This document shows, piece after piece, positions 1-8,815 of a stretch of DNA of 64,000 nt. Every line of letters begins with the position of its first letter. Positions within the stretch are counted from its first letter, which is position 1. A program made the translations under genes and the position numbers. Origin of the DNA: Aquabacterium sp. OR-4 (GTDB lineage: Bacteria > Pseudomonadota > Gammaproteobacteria > Burkholderiales > Burkholderiaceae_C); assembly GCF_025290835.2 (NCBI RefSeq), contig NZ_JAOCQD020000003.1:372001-436000 (forward strand), given 5' to 3'. Below the pieces are notes generated by a model. That model worked only from the letters and a program-made list of their open reading frames with translations. It had not been told where the DNA came from and did not search any database.

Positions 1-1281
1 AGCATCACGCCGCGCGCGCTGGGCACCGTGTCGGGCATCGCCGCGGCAGGCAAGGTCTATGACGCCACCACGGCGGTCACGCTGAACACCAGCGCTGCGG
101 CCTTCAGCGGCGTTCTGGCCGGCGACGTGGTCAACGTGAGCACGGCCAGCGGCAGCTTTGCCGACAAGAACGTGGGCACCGACAAGACGGTCAACGTGGC
201 GCTCAGTGTGGGCGGCGCAGACGCCGGCAACTACCTGCTGCCTTCAGGCCTGGCCGTCACCGCCAGCATCACACCGGCCAGCATCAGCATCGGGGGCCTC
301 AGCGCCCAGACCAAGGTGTATGACGCCACAACCGCGGCCACGCTCGACCTCTCGCAGGCGGTGCTGCGCGGCGCTGTTGCCGGCGACGTGCTGGCCCTGG
401 CAGGCGGCAGCGGCGTGTTCGCGGACAAGAACGTCGGCACCGGCAAGGCCGTGCGGGTCAGCGGCCTGCGCCTGGGCGGCGCCGATGCCGGCAACTACCT
501 GCTGGCCACCACCACCGGTCAGGCTGCAGCCGACATCACGCCCGCCACGCTGAGCCGGGTGACCGGCATCGTGGCCGCCGACAAGCTTGAAGACGGCACG
601 GCGACCGCGGTGCTGCGCACCGGCCAGGCAGCGTTCATCGGCATCCTGTCCGGTGACGACTTGCGGGTGGCCGAGGCACAAGGCCGCTTCGACGATGCCC
701 GGCCGGGTGCAGCCAAGCGGGTGCAGATCTCCGGCATCCGCCTGGGCGGCGCCGACGCCGGCAACTACCAGCTGGCCGACGACAGCGCCCTCGCCCAGGC
801 CACCATCGCCGCGGCCCAGGCCGACATCGCCGCGCTGCCGGTCACGCTGAGCAGCCTGTTGCGGCCGCGGTCGCCGTTCAGCACGGGGCCGGCGCCACTG
901 GGCGGTGGCGAGGCCTTGCAAGTGCCGGCTGACGCGGAGGGATTGATCGCCGGCGCGCCACAGGTCCTCGAGGCCGACCGCATCGCGATGGCGCGCGCGC
1001 CCGGCAGCGTGCCGGTGGCGCAGCGTTTGACGCGCTTGCTGACGGCCGACGAACAGCGCCTGGGCCTGCGCCTGCAACTGCCGGCCAGCCTGCGCGAGGC
1101 CATCCTCGGCAGCGGCCAGGCGGCCCGCCTGCGGGTGCCGCAGGGCAGCGACTGCTGCACGGTCGACGCGCAGACCGCCGAGCTGGTCGTTGAGCCCGGC
1201 CTGCACCTGGACACGGGCGGCATCACGCTGGAGATCCGGGTGGGCGGCCAGCTGGCCCTCATCACGCTGCTGCGCGGCTGA
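1..1281 (+). CDS. YDG-repeat filamentous-haemagglutinin-type adhesin, C-terminal part
   Basis: The reading frame is open from the first base, so the gene begins upstream and only the last 426 residues are seen. Three tandem repeats of about 85-90 residues are visible, each carrying KVYDATTA, then (S/G)FADKNVGTxK and ending GGADAGNYLL. This is the YDG repeat of large secreted filamentous-haemagglutinin-like proteins. The third copy is worn: KVYDATTA has become DKLEDGTATA. After about residue 280 the repeats give way to a non-repeat tail with no obvious membrane anchor, typical of two-partner-secretion exoproteins. Cell-surface adhesion is the family role; the ligand is unknown. The ECF sigma gene that follows is convergent. 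Confidence 0.8.
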   Translation, partial: SITPRALGTVSGIAAAGKVYDATTAVTLNTSAAAFSGVLAGDVVNVSTASGSFADKNVGTDKTVNVALSVGGADAGNYLLPSGLAVTASITPASISIGGLSAQTKVYDATTAATLDLSQAVLRGAVAGDVLALAGGSGVFADKNVGTGKAVRVSGLRLGGADAGNYLLATTTGQAAADITPATLSRVTGIVAADKLEDGTATAVLRTGQAAFIGILSGDDLRVAEAQGRFDDARPGAAKRVQISGIRLGGADAGNYQLADDSALAQATIAAAQADIAALPVTLSSLLRPRSPFSTGPAPLGGGEALQVPADAEGLIAGAPQVLEADRIAMARAPGSVPVAQRLTRLLTADEQRLGLRLQLPASLREAILGSGQAARLRVPQGSDCCTVDAQTAELVVEPGLHLDTGGITLEIRVGGQLALITLLRG

Positions 1282-1297
1282 GCGGCTGAGCGGCCCC

Positions 1298-1326
1298 GGG
1301 CGCCCTGCCGGCCGGGCGGGGCGCCC
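1298..1326. terminator. Candidate bidirectional hairpin terminator
   Basis: Two copies of GGGCGCCC lie 13 bases apart between the convergent adhesin and sigma-factor genes and can pair as an 8-bp GC stem. There is no clear T run, so rho-independent function is only likely by position. Confidence 0.35.
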
Positions 1327-1341
1327 TCTACCCTCTACTCT

Positions 1342-1941
1342 CTACGCAGGGCGCTGGCTGTCGGCGTGCAGCCGCCGGGTGAGGCACTGCGCCAGGATCT
1401 TCTTGGCGTGGAAGATGCGGGTCTTCACCGTGCCTTCGGGGATGTCTTCGACCGCGGCGATCTCGCCGTAACTCAGCTCGTCGTAGAAGGCCAGGCGCAC
1501 GGCCCGCGCCTGTGCACGCGGCAGCTTGTCGATGCACACGCGCACCTGGTGGGCATCGCTGGCGGCCTCGGCCAGGGCCTGTGGCTGTGGCGCGATGTCG
1601 GGGGCCTCGAAGTCTTCGTCCAGCGGCTCCTCGCGGCCGCGTTTGCGCAGGCGGTCGATGTGGTTGAAGCGTGCGATGGCGAAGATCCAGGTCTTCACCG
1701 ACGAGCGCCCTTCGTAGCGGTCTGCCGTGCGCCAGACCGCCATGAAGGCGTCCTGCACCACGTCGGCGGCTTCCGCGGCGTCGTCGGTGCGGGCGCGGAT
1801 GAACTGCAGCAGGCCGGGCGCGACCTGTTCGTACAACTGCTTCATCGCCTGCTTGTCGCCGCCGCGGATGCGGGCCAGCAGGTCACGCAGATGCTGCTCA
1901 TGCGGCGGCACCACGGCGCCGACGCTGTTCATGGTGGGCAC
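1342..1941 (-). CDS. ECF-family RNA polymerase sigma factor
   Basis: A 199-residue protein with the two domains of an extracytoplasmic-function sigma factor. Region 2 (about residues 35-100) holds DVVQDAFMAVW at 60-70 and the -10-recognition segment around SSVKTWIFAIARFNHIDRLR. Region 4 (about 135-190) holds LPRAQARAVRLAF, then the helix-turn-helix LSYGEIAAVEDIPEGTVKTRI. It directs core polymerase to a small regulon. Starts at residues 1 and 4 are both ATG. No anti-sigma gene follows it (the neighbour is the convergent adhesin), and the upstream neighbour is a divergent two-component pair, so its control is not visible here. Confidence 0.9.
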   Translation of the reverse strand: MPTMNSVGAVVPPHEQHLRDLLARIRGGDKQAMKQLYEQVAPGLLQFIRARTDDAAEAADVVQDAFMAVWRTADRYEGRSSVKTWIFAIARFNHIDRLRKRGREEPLDEDFEAPDIAPQPQALAEAASDAHQVRVCIDKLPRAQARAVRLAFYDELSYGEIAAVEDIPEGTVKTRIFHAKKILAQCLTRRLHADSQRPA

Positions 1942-2199
1942 CGCGGCCGGGCCGGGCAGCGTGTGCAGACGGGGCAGCCGTGTGTCATCGGTGGGTCTCG
2001 GCGTTCATGGGTGCCATGCAGGTGGGCAGGCCCGCACTGTGCTGCGGCCACCGGTCGGCTGTCATGGGGCCAGGGCCCCAAGGACAGCGGGATGGCTCAT
2101 CCCATTCGTCCGGGCCCATGCCGATAGCCCCAGATTTGGGGCCAAGCCGGCGCCCGCGCCCGCTTGTCAAGCGTGGCCACCCCCCTTACCCTCGTTGGC

Positions 2200-2922
2200 A
2201 TGGTTTCTTCGAGCTCCGTTCCTCCCGCCGCCAGCCCGGTCGGCACAAGCCGGCCCATCGCCGTGGCGGTGGTGGAGGACGAAACCCATGTGCGCCAGAT
2301 GTTCGAGGTGGCCATCGCCGCCGATCCGGGCTTGCAGCTGGCCTTCAGCGCGCAGTCGGTGGCGCAGGCCAAGGCCTTGGCGCAAACCCACGCGGCGCAG
2401 GTCTACCTGGTGGACCTGGGGCTGCCCGATGCCGACGGGCGCGAGTTCATCCGCTGGGTGTCCGATCACCAGCCCGGCGCAGCGGTGATGGTGGTCACGG
2501 TCTTTGGCGACGATGAGCACATCGTCAGCAGCATTGCCGCGGGGGCGGTGGGCTACCTGCTGAAAGACGCCCCCGCCGATGAGATCACCCAGCACATCGC
2601 CGAGCTTGTGGGCGGCGGCTCGCCGATCAGCCCCAGCGTTGCCCGCCGCATGCTGCGGCACTTCAAGGCGCAGCACCCGGCGCTGGCAGGCCTTGGCGGG
2701 CCGCCCGCCGCGGCGCAGGTGCCGGCGGGGCAGGCGCTGAGCCCGCGCGAGCACGAGGTGCTGTGCCTCATCGAGAAGGGCCTGACCTACGAGGAGATCG
2801 CGCAGGCGCTGGGCATCACCTGGCACACCGTGACCGGCTACCTGCGCCGGGTGTACCGCAAGCTCGAAGTGAACTCGCGTGGCGAGGCCGTGTTCGAGGC
2901 GCGGCAGCGCGGCATGCTGTGA
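2200..2922 (+). CDS. LuxR/NarL-type response regulator
   Basis: The 240-residue protein starts with a CheY-like receiver: acidic pocket E26/D27, phospho-acceptor D72 in YLVDLGLPDADG, and conserved K122 in LLKDAP. A linker leads to a C-terminal LuxR helix-turn-helix (LSPREHEVLCLIEKGLTYEE... onward). A TTG 36 bases upstream is possible, but the ATG at 2200 is preferred because it leaves only a short tail before the receiver. It is followed after 13 bases by a histidine kinase gene, its obvious partner. The DNA target is unknown. Confidence 0.9.
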   Translation: MVSSSSVPPAASPVGTSRPIAVAVVEDETHVRQMFEVAIAADPGLQLAFSAQSVAQAKALAQTHAAQVYLVDLGLPDADGREFIRWVSDHQPGAAVMVVTVFGDDEHIVSSIAAGAVGYLLKDAPADEITQHIAELVGGGSPISPSVARRMLRHFKAQHPALAGLGGPPAAAQVPAGQALSPREHEVLCLIEKGLTYEEIAQALGITWHTVTGYLRRVYRKLEVNSRGEAVFEARQRGML

Positions 2923-2935
2923 CCGCGGTTTGAGC

Positions 2936-4807
2936 GTGCGCCGCTTTGCAGCCCATGGCCGCCTGCTGCTGGTTATGGGCCTGGTGCTGCTGGTGCTGGC
3001 GGCCGTGCGCCTGGTCGAGTTTCGGCCGCTGGATGGCGATGAGACGGGGCTGATCGCGATCGAGTCCGCATGGGTCTTCGACGCCAGCCAGCCGGAGCAG
3101 GCGTCGCGGCTGTCGCTGCCGGTGCGCAGCCTGCGGGCCCGACGCGACCTGGTGCAACTGCGGGCCGTGTCCGAGTTTGAACTGGCCGCGCCGCCGCCAG
3201 ACGTGCCCTGGATGCTGTATGTCGAGGATCTGCACGACGGCGGGCGCCTCAAGGTCAACGGCAGCGTGGTGGCCGACCTGCCGGTGACCGATGCCCGCAC
3301 CACGGTGCGGCAGTTGCACCCGTCGCGATTCAGCCTGCCGCCCGGGCTGCTGCGTGCCGGCACCAACGTCATCGAGCGCGAGTGGGCCATTCACGAGAAC
3401 ATGCTGCTGATGCCGCGCATGGTGGTGGGCGAGGCGGCCAGCGTGAACCGGGTCTACGCGCCGCGCGACATCGCCTACCGGGTCTTGCCCGCGATCAGCC
3501 TGGTGGTTTCTGCGGTGCTGGCGCTGATCATGTTCAGCATCTACCTGGGCAACCGCGAACTCAGCGCCTACCTGTGGGTGGCGCTGAGTGGTGCCGGCTT
3601 TTGCGTGGTGGACCTGATCTTCTTCGTCAATGCCATCCCCGCGGGCCTGTTTGCCTACTGGCGCCTGGCGCTGTTTGTCGCCGGCTGTGCCCTGACCCTG
3701 GGCAGCTACTACTTTCTGCTCGAGGTCAGCGGCGTCGACGCGCCGCGTTACCGGTACTGGACCGTGCGCCTGTCGGTGCTGTTGTGCGCGGCCTACCTGA
3801 TCTACCACCTGTGGACGGGCAACACCTTCGAGCCGGTGTTCTCGCGGGCGATCCTGCTGCTGTCGGCCTGCTTCGCGCCGTTGCCGCTGGTGGCGCTGGT
3901 GCGCCGGCTGATGCAGCAGTTCCAGTGGCGCACGGCCGTGCTGCTGCTGGTGGTGTTGACCGGCATCTGGGTCAATCTGATGGACTTGTCGGCCATCAAC
4001 TCCAGCCGCAGTGCGGCGCAGAGCGGCTACCTGCTCCAGCTCTTTGCGCTGGTGTGGTTCTCGTCGATTGCCGCGTTCCTGATCGCCGATCACTCACGCT
4101 CGCTGGCGGCCCAGCGCGCGCAGTCGGCCACCATGGCGCGCGAACTGGCGGCGCAGAAGGCCGAGTTGTCGCGGCTGCACGCGCTCGAGCGGGCCGCCCG
4201 CGAAGCCGAGGCGGCCGCACTGGAGCGCAGCCGCATCATGCAGGACATGCACGACGGCCTGGGCTCGCAGCTGGTGAGCTCGCTGGTGATGGCCCGGTCC
4301 GGAGCGCTGAGCAGCCAGCAGACCTACGAACTGCTGCGCAGCTGCATCGACGATCTGCGGCTGGCCATCGACTCGTCGCATGGCAGCGACGACTCGCTGC
4401 TGCTGGCCCTGGGCAACCTGCGCTTTCGCATGCAGCCGCGCCTGAAGGCGGCGGGCATCGCCCTGCAATGGGAAACCCAGGCCCTGGGCGATGCCCTGCC
4501 GCTGCGCGCCCAGCACCAGCTGCCGGTGCTGCGCATCGTGCAGGAGTGCCTGACCAATGCGCTCAAGCACGCCGGCGCCAAGACCATCACCCTGACCGCC
4601 AGCCAGACCGACACCGCACTGAGCATCCGCATCGAAGACGACGGCCAGGGCTACGACGTGGAGGCCGCACGCGCCAGGGCCACCGGCAAGGGGCTCAACA
4701 GCATGAGCAAGCGGGCACGCATGCTGGGCGGGCAGCTGCAGATCGGCAGCTCCGGGCAGGGCACTGCGGTGCGGCTGCTGGTGCCGTTTGACGCGCCACT
4801 GGACTAG
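2936..4807 (+). CDS. 7TM (7TMR-DISM-like) sensor histidine kinase, HisKA_3 type
   Basis: An N-terminal membrane segment is followed by a periplasmic domain of about 170 residues, then roughly seven hydrophobic helices (about residues 185-390), a charged coiled-coil stretch, and a HisKA_3 dimerisation helix with phospho-acceptor H439 in MQDMHDGLGSQLVSSL. The ATPase domain shows the N box (TNALKHAG), DDGQGYD and GKGLNSMSKRA. This is the layout of 7TMR-DISM kinases that sense an extracellular ligand and phosphorylate NarL-type regulators. A GTG at 2936 is chosen because longer frames overlap the regulator gene and add no domain. The ligand is unknown. Confidence 0.87.
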   Translation: MRRFAAHGRLLLVMGLVLLVLAAVRLVEFRPLDGDETGLIAIESAWVFDASQPEQASRLSLPVRSLRARRDLVQLRAVSEFELAAPPPDVPWMLYVEDLHDGGRLKVNGSVVADLPVTDARTTVRQLHPSRFSLPPGLLRAGTNVIEREWAIHENMLLMPRMVVGEAASVNRVYAPRDIAYRVLPAISLVVSAVLALIMFSIYLGNRELSAYLWVALSGAGFCVVDLIFFVNAIPAGLFAYWRLALFVAGCALTLGSYYFLLEVSGVDAPRYRYWTVRLSVLLCAAYLIYHLWTGNTFEPVFSRAILLLSACFAPLPLVALVRRLMQQFQWRTAVLLLVVLTGIWVNLMDLSAINSSRSAAQSGYLLQLFALVWFSSIAAFLIADHSRSLAAQRAQSATMARELAAQKAELSRLHALERAAREAEAAALERSRIMQDMHDGLGSQLVSSLVMARSGALSSQQTYELLRSCIDDLRLAIDSSHGSDDSLLLALGNLRFRMQPRLKAAGIALQWETQALGDALPLRAQHQLPVLRIVQECLTNALKHAGAKTITLTASQTDTALSIRIEDDGQGYDVEAARARATGKGLNSMSKRARMLGGQLQIGSSGQGTAVRLLVPFDAPLD

Positions 4808-4851
4808 CTTCCGGACGATGTGCTTCGCGCTGGAGGCTGCCAGGCCGCCGC

Positions 4852-6423
4852 TCAGGTCACCGGCGCGGGGTTGAACAGCACCAGCGCGTTGTGCAGCTGG
4901 TGCTGCTCGGCCCAGGTCTTGCGGCCGCTGGCCACGTCGAGCAGGGTCTGGAACATCTGCCGGCCCAGCGATTCGACCGTGGCCTCGCCGTCGGCAATGG
5001 TGCCGGCGTTCACGTCCATCAGGTCGTGCCAGCGGCGGGCCAGATCGCTGCGCGTGGCCACCTTGACCACCGGGCACTCGGCCAGGCCGTAGGGCGTGCC
5101 GCGGCCGGTGGTGAAGATGTGCAGGTTCATGCCCGCGGCCAGCTGCAGCGTGCCGCAAATGAAATCACTGGCCGGCGTGGCGGCGTAGACCAGGCCGCGC
5201 TGATCGGGCTTCAACTTCTCGCCCGGCGCCAGCACGTGCGAGATCGGCATAGAGCCGCTCTTGATGATCGAGCCCATCGCCTTCTCGACGATGTTGCTCA
5301 GGCCGCCGGCCTTGTTGCCCGGCGTGGTGTTGGCGCTGCGGTCGACGCGGCCGCGCTCCAGGTACTGGTCGTACCAGCCCAGCTCGCGCACGATGTCCTG
5401 CGCCACCTCGGGCGTGGCGGCGCGGGCGGTGAGCTGCTCGACCGCGTCGCGCACCTCGGTGTTCTCGCTGAACATCACGGTGGCACCGGCGCGCACCAGC
5501 AGGTCGGCGCAGTAGCCCACGGCCGGGTTGGCGGTGACGCCCGAGAAGGCGTCCGAGCCGCCGCACTGCACGCCCACCACCAGCTCGCTGGCCGGAATGG
5601 CTTGGCGCTGGCGGCGGTTCAGACGCTCGAGGTGCACCTGGGCGCGCGCCAGGATGTGGTCGAGCATGGCCTGGTAGCCGATGTGCGCCTCGTCCTGCAG
5701 GCACACGGTGTCGGGGCCGTCCTGCGGCGAGCGCTCATCGCTGATCGGAAAGCTGCCCGGCGGCAGCAGGCGCTGCGGCGGCAGCTTCTCGCAGCCCAGG
5801 CTCACCACCAGCACTTCGCCGCCGAAGTTCGGGTTCAGGCTGATGTGGCGCAGCGTGCGGATGGGGATCACCGCATCGGGCGCGTCGATGGCCACGCCGC
5901 AGCCGTAAGCGTGCTCCAGCGCCACCACGCCGTCCACGTTGGGGTAGTGCGGCAGCAGCTCGGCGCGGATGCGCTGGGCGGCCTGCGCCACCACGCCGGC
6001 CACGCACTGCACCGTGGTGGTGATGGCCAGCAGGTTGCGCGTGCCCACCGAGCCATCGGCATTGCGGTAGCCCTGGAAGCTGTGGCCGGCCAGCGGCTCG
6101 GCGGGTGCGGGCTTCACCGTGGCCATCGGCAGGCCTTGCAGCGCGCGGGCGCCGGGCATCTGCAGGCGCTTTTCGTGCACCCAGCTGCCCTGCGCGATGT
6201 CGTGCAGCGCATAGCCGATGGCCACGCCGTAGCGCAGCACCGCGTCACCGGCCTTCAGGTCCACCAGGGCCAGCTTGTGGCCCTGCGGCACCTGCTCGCA
6301 CAGCGTGAGGCCGTCGTCGAACCGGGTGCCGGCCGGCAGGCCGCCATCGTTGGCGACGATGGCCACGTTGTCGCGCGCATCCATCACGATGCGCAGCGGG
6401 GCCTTCCTGGGTGCTCCAGTCAT
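4852..6423 (-). CDS. garD: Galactarate dehydratase
   Basis: The 523-residue protein matches the length and colinear motifs of enterobacterial GarD (UxaA/altronase family): [18 protein letters not shown] near the N-terminus, [72 protein letters not shown] and a C-terminal [10 protein letters not shown]. It dehydrates meso-galactarate (D-glucarate in some members) to 5-keto-4-deoxy-D-glucarate in the cytoplasm, using iron. It is the last gene of a minus-strand unit after a Bug receptor and a second, unrelated dehydratase for the same substrate. No garL aldolase or garR reductase is in the window. Confidence 0.93.
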   Translation of the reverse strand: MTGAPRKAPLRIVMDARDNVAIVANDGGLPAGTRFDDGLTLCEQVPQGHKLALVDLKAGDAVLRYGVAIGYALHDIAQGSWVHEKRLQMPGARALQGLPMATVKPAPAEPLAGHSFQGYRNADGSVGTRNLLAITTTVQCVAGVVAQAAQRIRAELLPHYPNVDGVVALEHAYGCGVAIDAPDAVIPIRTLRHISLNPNFGGEVLVVSLGCEKLPPQRLLPPGSFPISDERSPQDGPDTVCLQDEAHIGYQAMLDHILARAQVHLERLNRRQRQAIPASELVVGVQCGGSDAFSGVTANPAVGYCADLLVRAGATVMFSENTEVRDAVEQLTARAATPEVAQDIVRELGWYDQYLERGRVDRSANTTPGNKAGGLSNIVEKAMGSIIKSGSMPISHVLAPGEKLKPDQRGLVYAATPASDFICGTLQLAAGMNLHIFTTGRGTPYGLAECPVVKVATRSDLARRWHDLMDVNAGTIADGEATVESLGRQMFQTLLDVASGRKTWAEQHQLHNALVLFNPAPVT

Positions 6424-6432
6424 GATGCGGGA

Positions 6433-7425
6433 TCAGTCTGCGGTGATCTTGCCGGTCTCGATCACCTTCTTCCAGCGCGCAAACTCGGCGGCCTGGAAGG
6501 CGGTGAACTGCTCGGGCGTGTTGCCCACGATCTCGAAACCCAGCTCCAGCAGCTTGGGCTTGACCGTGGCGTCGTTCAAGGCGGCCACGATGCCCTCGCG
6601 CAGCCGGGCCCTGGTGTCGGCGGCCAGGCCCTTGGGCGCGGCAAAGGCCTGCCACGAGTACACGGTGACATCCTTCAGGCCCAGCTCGTCCATCGTGGGC
6701 ACCTCGGGCAGCAGCGGCGAGCGGGTGGCGCTGGTGACGGCCAGCGCGCGCAGCTTGCCGCCCTTGATGTTGGGCAGGCCGGTGTTGATGTTCATGAACG
6801 AGGCATCGACCACGGCGCCGATCAGGTCGCTCATGGCCGGCGCGCCGCCCTTGTAGGGCACATGCACGGCGCGGGTGCCGGTGGCCTGCCAGAACAGCTC
6901 GGCCGTCAGGTGGTCGGACGTGCCGTTGCCGGCCGAGGCGAAGCTCATCTTGTCGGGGTTGGCCTTGATGTGCTTGAGCAGGTCGGCAAAGCTCTTGTGC
7001 GGCGAGTTGGCCGGCACGGCCAGCACATTGGGCGCCTGCACGGCCACGGTGATGTAGTCAAAGTCCTTCAGCGGGTCGTAGGCCACGCCCTTGATCAGGT
7101 GCGGGCCGATCACGAACGGGCCCAGCGACGAGACGAAGATGGTGGCGCCATCGGGCGCCGCGCGCTTGGCCAGGCCGGCGCCCAGCGTGCCGCCGGCACC
7201 GGCCTTGTTGTCGACGATGAAGCTGGCGCCAAAGCGCTCCTGCAGCTTGGCGCCCACGGTGCGGGCAATCATGTCGGTGGAGCCGCCGGGCGGAAACGGC
7301 ACCAGCAGCGTCACCGGCTTGCCGGCCGGCCAGGCCTGGGCGGCCGCCGGCAGCGCGGCGGTGATGGCCAGCAGCGCCGCGCTGGCGCCGATCAGGGCGC
7401 CGCGCAAGGTCTTGGTCTTGAACAT
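6433..7425 (-). CDS. Bug/TctC-family tripartite tricarboxylate substrate-binding protein
   Basis: A 330-residue periplasmic solute receptor. The signal peptide runs MFKTKTLRGALIGASAALLAITAALPAAAQA, and the mature protein begins WPAGKPVTLLVPFPPGGSTD, the hallmark of Bug receptors. VDNKAGAGGTLGAG and ADLLKHIKANPDKMSFAS fit the family. An upstream in-frame ATG would add 15 residues, but the ATG at 7425 has a GGAGA site a few bases before it and gives a clean signal peptide. No TctA/TctB membrane genes accompany it, as is usual for orphan Bug proteins. Its position between two galactarate dehydratase genes suggests an aldarate ligand. Confidence 0.9.
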   Translation of the reverse strand: MFKTKTLRGALIGASAALLAITAALPAAAQAWPAGKPVTLLVPFPPGGSTDMIARTVGAKLQERFGASFIVDNKAGAGGTLGAGLAKRAAPDGATIFVSSLGPFVIGPHLIKGVAYDPLKDFDYITVAVQAPNVLAVPANSPHKSFADLLKHIKANPDKMSFASAGNGTSDHLTAELFWQATGTRAVHVPYKGGAPAMSDLIGAVVDASFMNINTGLPNIKGGKLRALAVTSATRSPLLPEVPTMDELGLKDVTVYSWQAFAAPKGLAADTRARLREGIVAALNDATVKPKLLELGFEIVGNTPEQFTAFQAAEFARWKKVIETGKITAD

Positions 7426-7488
7426 GTCTGTCTCCGTTGGGTCTGGGTGTGGTGATGGGCAGGGAAACAAGCTGGGCAGGAATGCCCC

Positions 7489-8649
7489 TCAGGCGCGCTG
7501 GCCGAACTCGGCGCGCTCGCGCGTCCAGGCGCGGGCCTGTTCGCTCAGGCTCACGCCCAGGCCGGGGCGGGTGGGCACCCGCATGCGGCCGTTGCTGATG
7601 TCGAGCCGCTCGTTGAACAGCGGCTCCAGCCAGTCGAAGTGCTCGACCCAGGTCTCGGTGGGATAGGCCGCGCCCAGGTGCACATGCAGCTCCATCGCGA
7701 AGTGCGGCGCCAGCATCAGGCCCGCGGCCTCGGCTTGCGCGGCGATCTTCAGAAAGGGCGTGATGCCGCCCACGCGCGGCGCGTCGGGCATCAGGACGTC
7801 GGCCGCGCGGTGGCGGATCAGGTCGCCGTGCTCCATCGCGCTGGTCAGCATCTCGCCGGTGGCGATGGGGGTGTCGAAGGCCTGGGCCAGCGCGGCATGG
7901 CCTTCGTGGTCGTAGGCGTCCAGCGGCTCCTCGATCCACACCAGGTTGAAGTCTTCGAAGCGGCGGCACATGCGCTGCGCGGTGGGCCGGTCCCACTGCT
8001 GGTTGGCGTCCACCATCAGCGCCACGCCCTCGCCCAGATGGCGGCGCACGGCCGAGACGCGCTCGATGTCTTTTGCGCGGTCGGGCTGGCCCACCTTGAG
8101 CTTGATGCCGCCAATGCCGCGCGCAACCGACTTCTCGGCGTTGACCAGCAACTGCTCGAGCGGCGTGTGCAGAAAGCCGCCCGAGGTGTTGTAGCAGGCC
8201 ACCGAATCGCGGTGCGCGCCCAGCAGCTTGGCCAGCGACAGGCCGGCGCGCCGGGCCTTGAGGTCGTACAGCGCCACATCGAAGGCACCGATGGCCTGGG
8301 CCGACAGGCCGCTGCGGCCCACCGAGGCGCCGGCCCAGCACAGCTTGGTCCACAGCCGGGCGATGTCGTTGGCGTCTTCGCCGATCAGTGCCGGGGCCAC
8401 CTCGCGGGCATGGGCAAACTGCCCCGGCCCGCCGGCACGCTTGCTGTAGGTGAAGCCCAGGCCGCGGTGGCCGCCGGCGGTCTCGATCTCGGCGAACAGC
8501 ATCGCGATCTCGGTCATCGGCTTTTGCCGGCCGGTGAGCACCTTGGCGTCGCTGATCGGGTTGGCCAGCGGCAGGTAGCACGACGACAGCGCGATGTGGG
8601 CAATGCGGTCGTCGACAGCCGGCGTGCCGGCGGCGGGGGCGGAACTCAT
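7489..8649 (-). CDS. L-talarate/galactarate dehydratase (enolase superfamily)
   Basis: A 386-residue mandelate-racemase-subgroup enzyme. The N-terminal cap contains PISDAKVLTGRQKPMTEIA, as I recall from the characterised Salmonella talarate/galactarate dehydratase. In the barrel the catalytic lysine K185 sits in KLKVGQP, metal ligands D214 (VDANQQW), E240 and E266 (TGEML) are present, and the D289/H316 dyad (MPDAP, APHFAMELH) is intact, each exactly 12 residues offset from K197/D301/H328 of that enzyme. It should dehydrate both acids to 5-keto-4-deoxyglucarate. Start ATG 8649 is chosen over an upstream ATG: AGGA precedes it and the extra 18 residues look non-coding. It is the first gene after twin operator sites. 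Confidence 0.9.
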   Translation of the reverse strand: MSSAPAAGTPAVDDRIAHIALSSCYLPLANPISDAKVLTGRQKPMTEIAMLFAEIETAGGHRGLGFTYSKRAGGPGQFAHAREVAPALIGEDANDIARLWTKLCWAGASVGRSGLSAQAIGAFDVALYDLKARRAGLSLAKLLGAHRDSVACYNTSGGFLHTPLEQLLVNAEKSVARGIGGIKLKVGQPDRAKDIERVSAVRRHLGEGVALMVDANQQWDRPTAQRMCRRFEDFNLVWIEEPLDAYDHEGHAALAQAFDTPIATGEMLTSAMEHGDLIRHRAADVLMPDAPRVGGITPFLKIAAQAEAAGLMLAPHFAMELHVHLGAAYPTETWVEHFDWLEPLFNERLDISNGRMRVPTRPGLGVSLSEQARAWTRERAEFGQRA

Positions 8650-8703
8650 GGGCAATCCTGTGGCAACGGGGCAGGCGCAGGGCCGTGCAGGCTGACAGCG
8701 CAC

Positions 8704-8741
8704 GGTAGCGCTACCAGATCGGCGCGAATGGTAGCGCTACC
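8704..8741. promoter_or_regulatory. Twin LacI-type operators GGTAGCGCTACC
   Basis: Two identical perfect 12-bp palindromes, GGTAGCGCTACC at 8704-8715 and 8730-8741, are spaced 26 bp centre to centre just upstream of the talarate/galactarate dehydratase start. The CG-centred palindrome form is typical of LacI-family sites. The adjacent LacI gene is the likely binder; two sites on nearly the same helix face would favour cooperative repression. Confidence 0.8.
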
Positions 8742-8815
8742 TGTTTGCCTTGAGAAGGTCAGACAACCTGGGAATTACCCGTAGCCTTGGCGCGCGACCC
8801 GCGCCGCGTGCCGGC

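Noticed and set aside
3382..4791. Long plus-strand frame of 469 codons inside the histidine kinase
   Set aside because: Shadow of the GC-rich kinase gene in another frame; composition is Ala/Gly/Arg rich with no domains.
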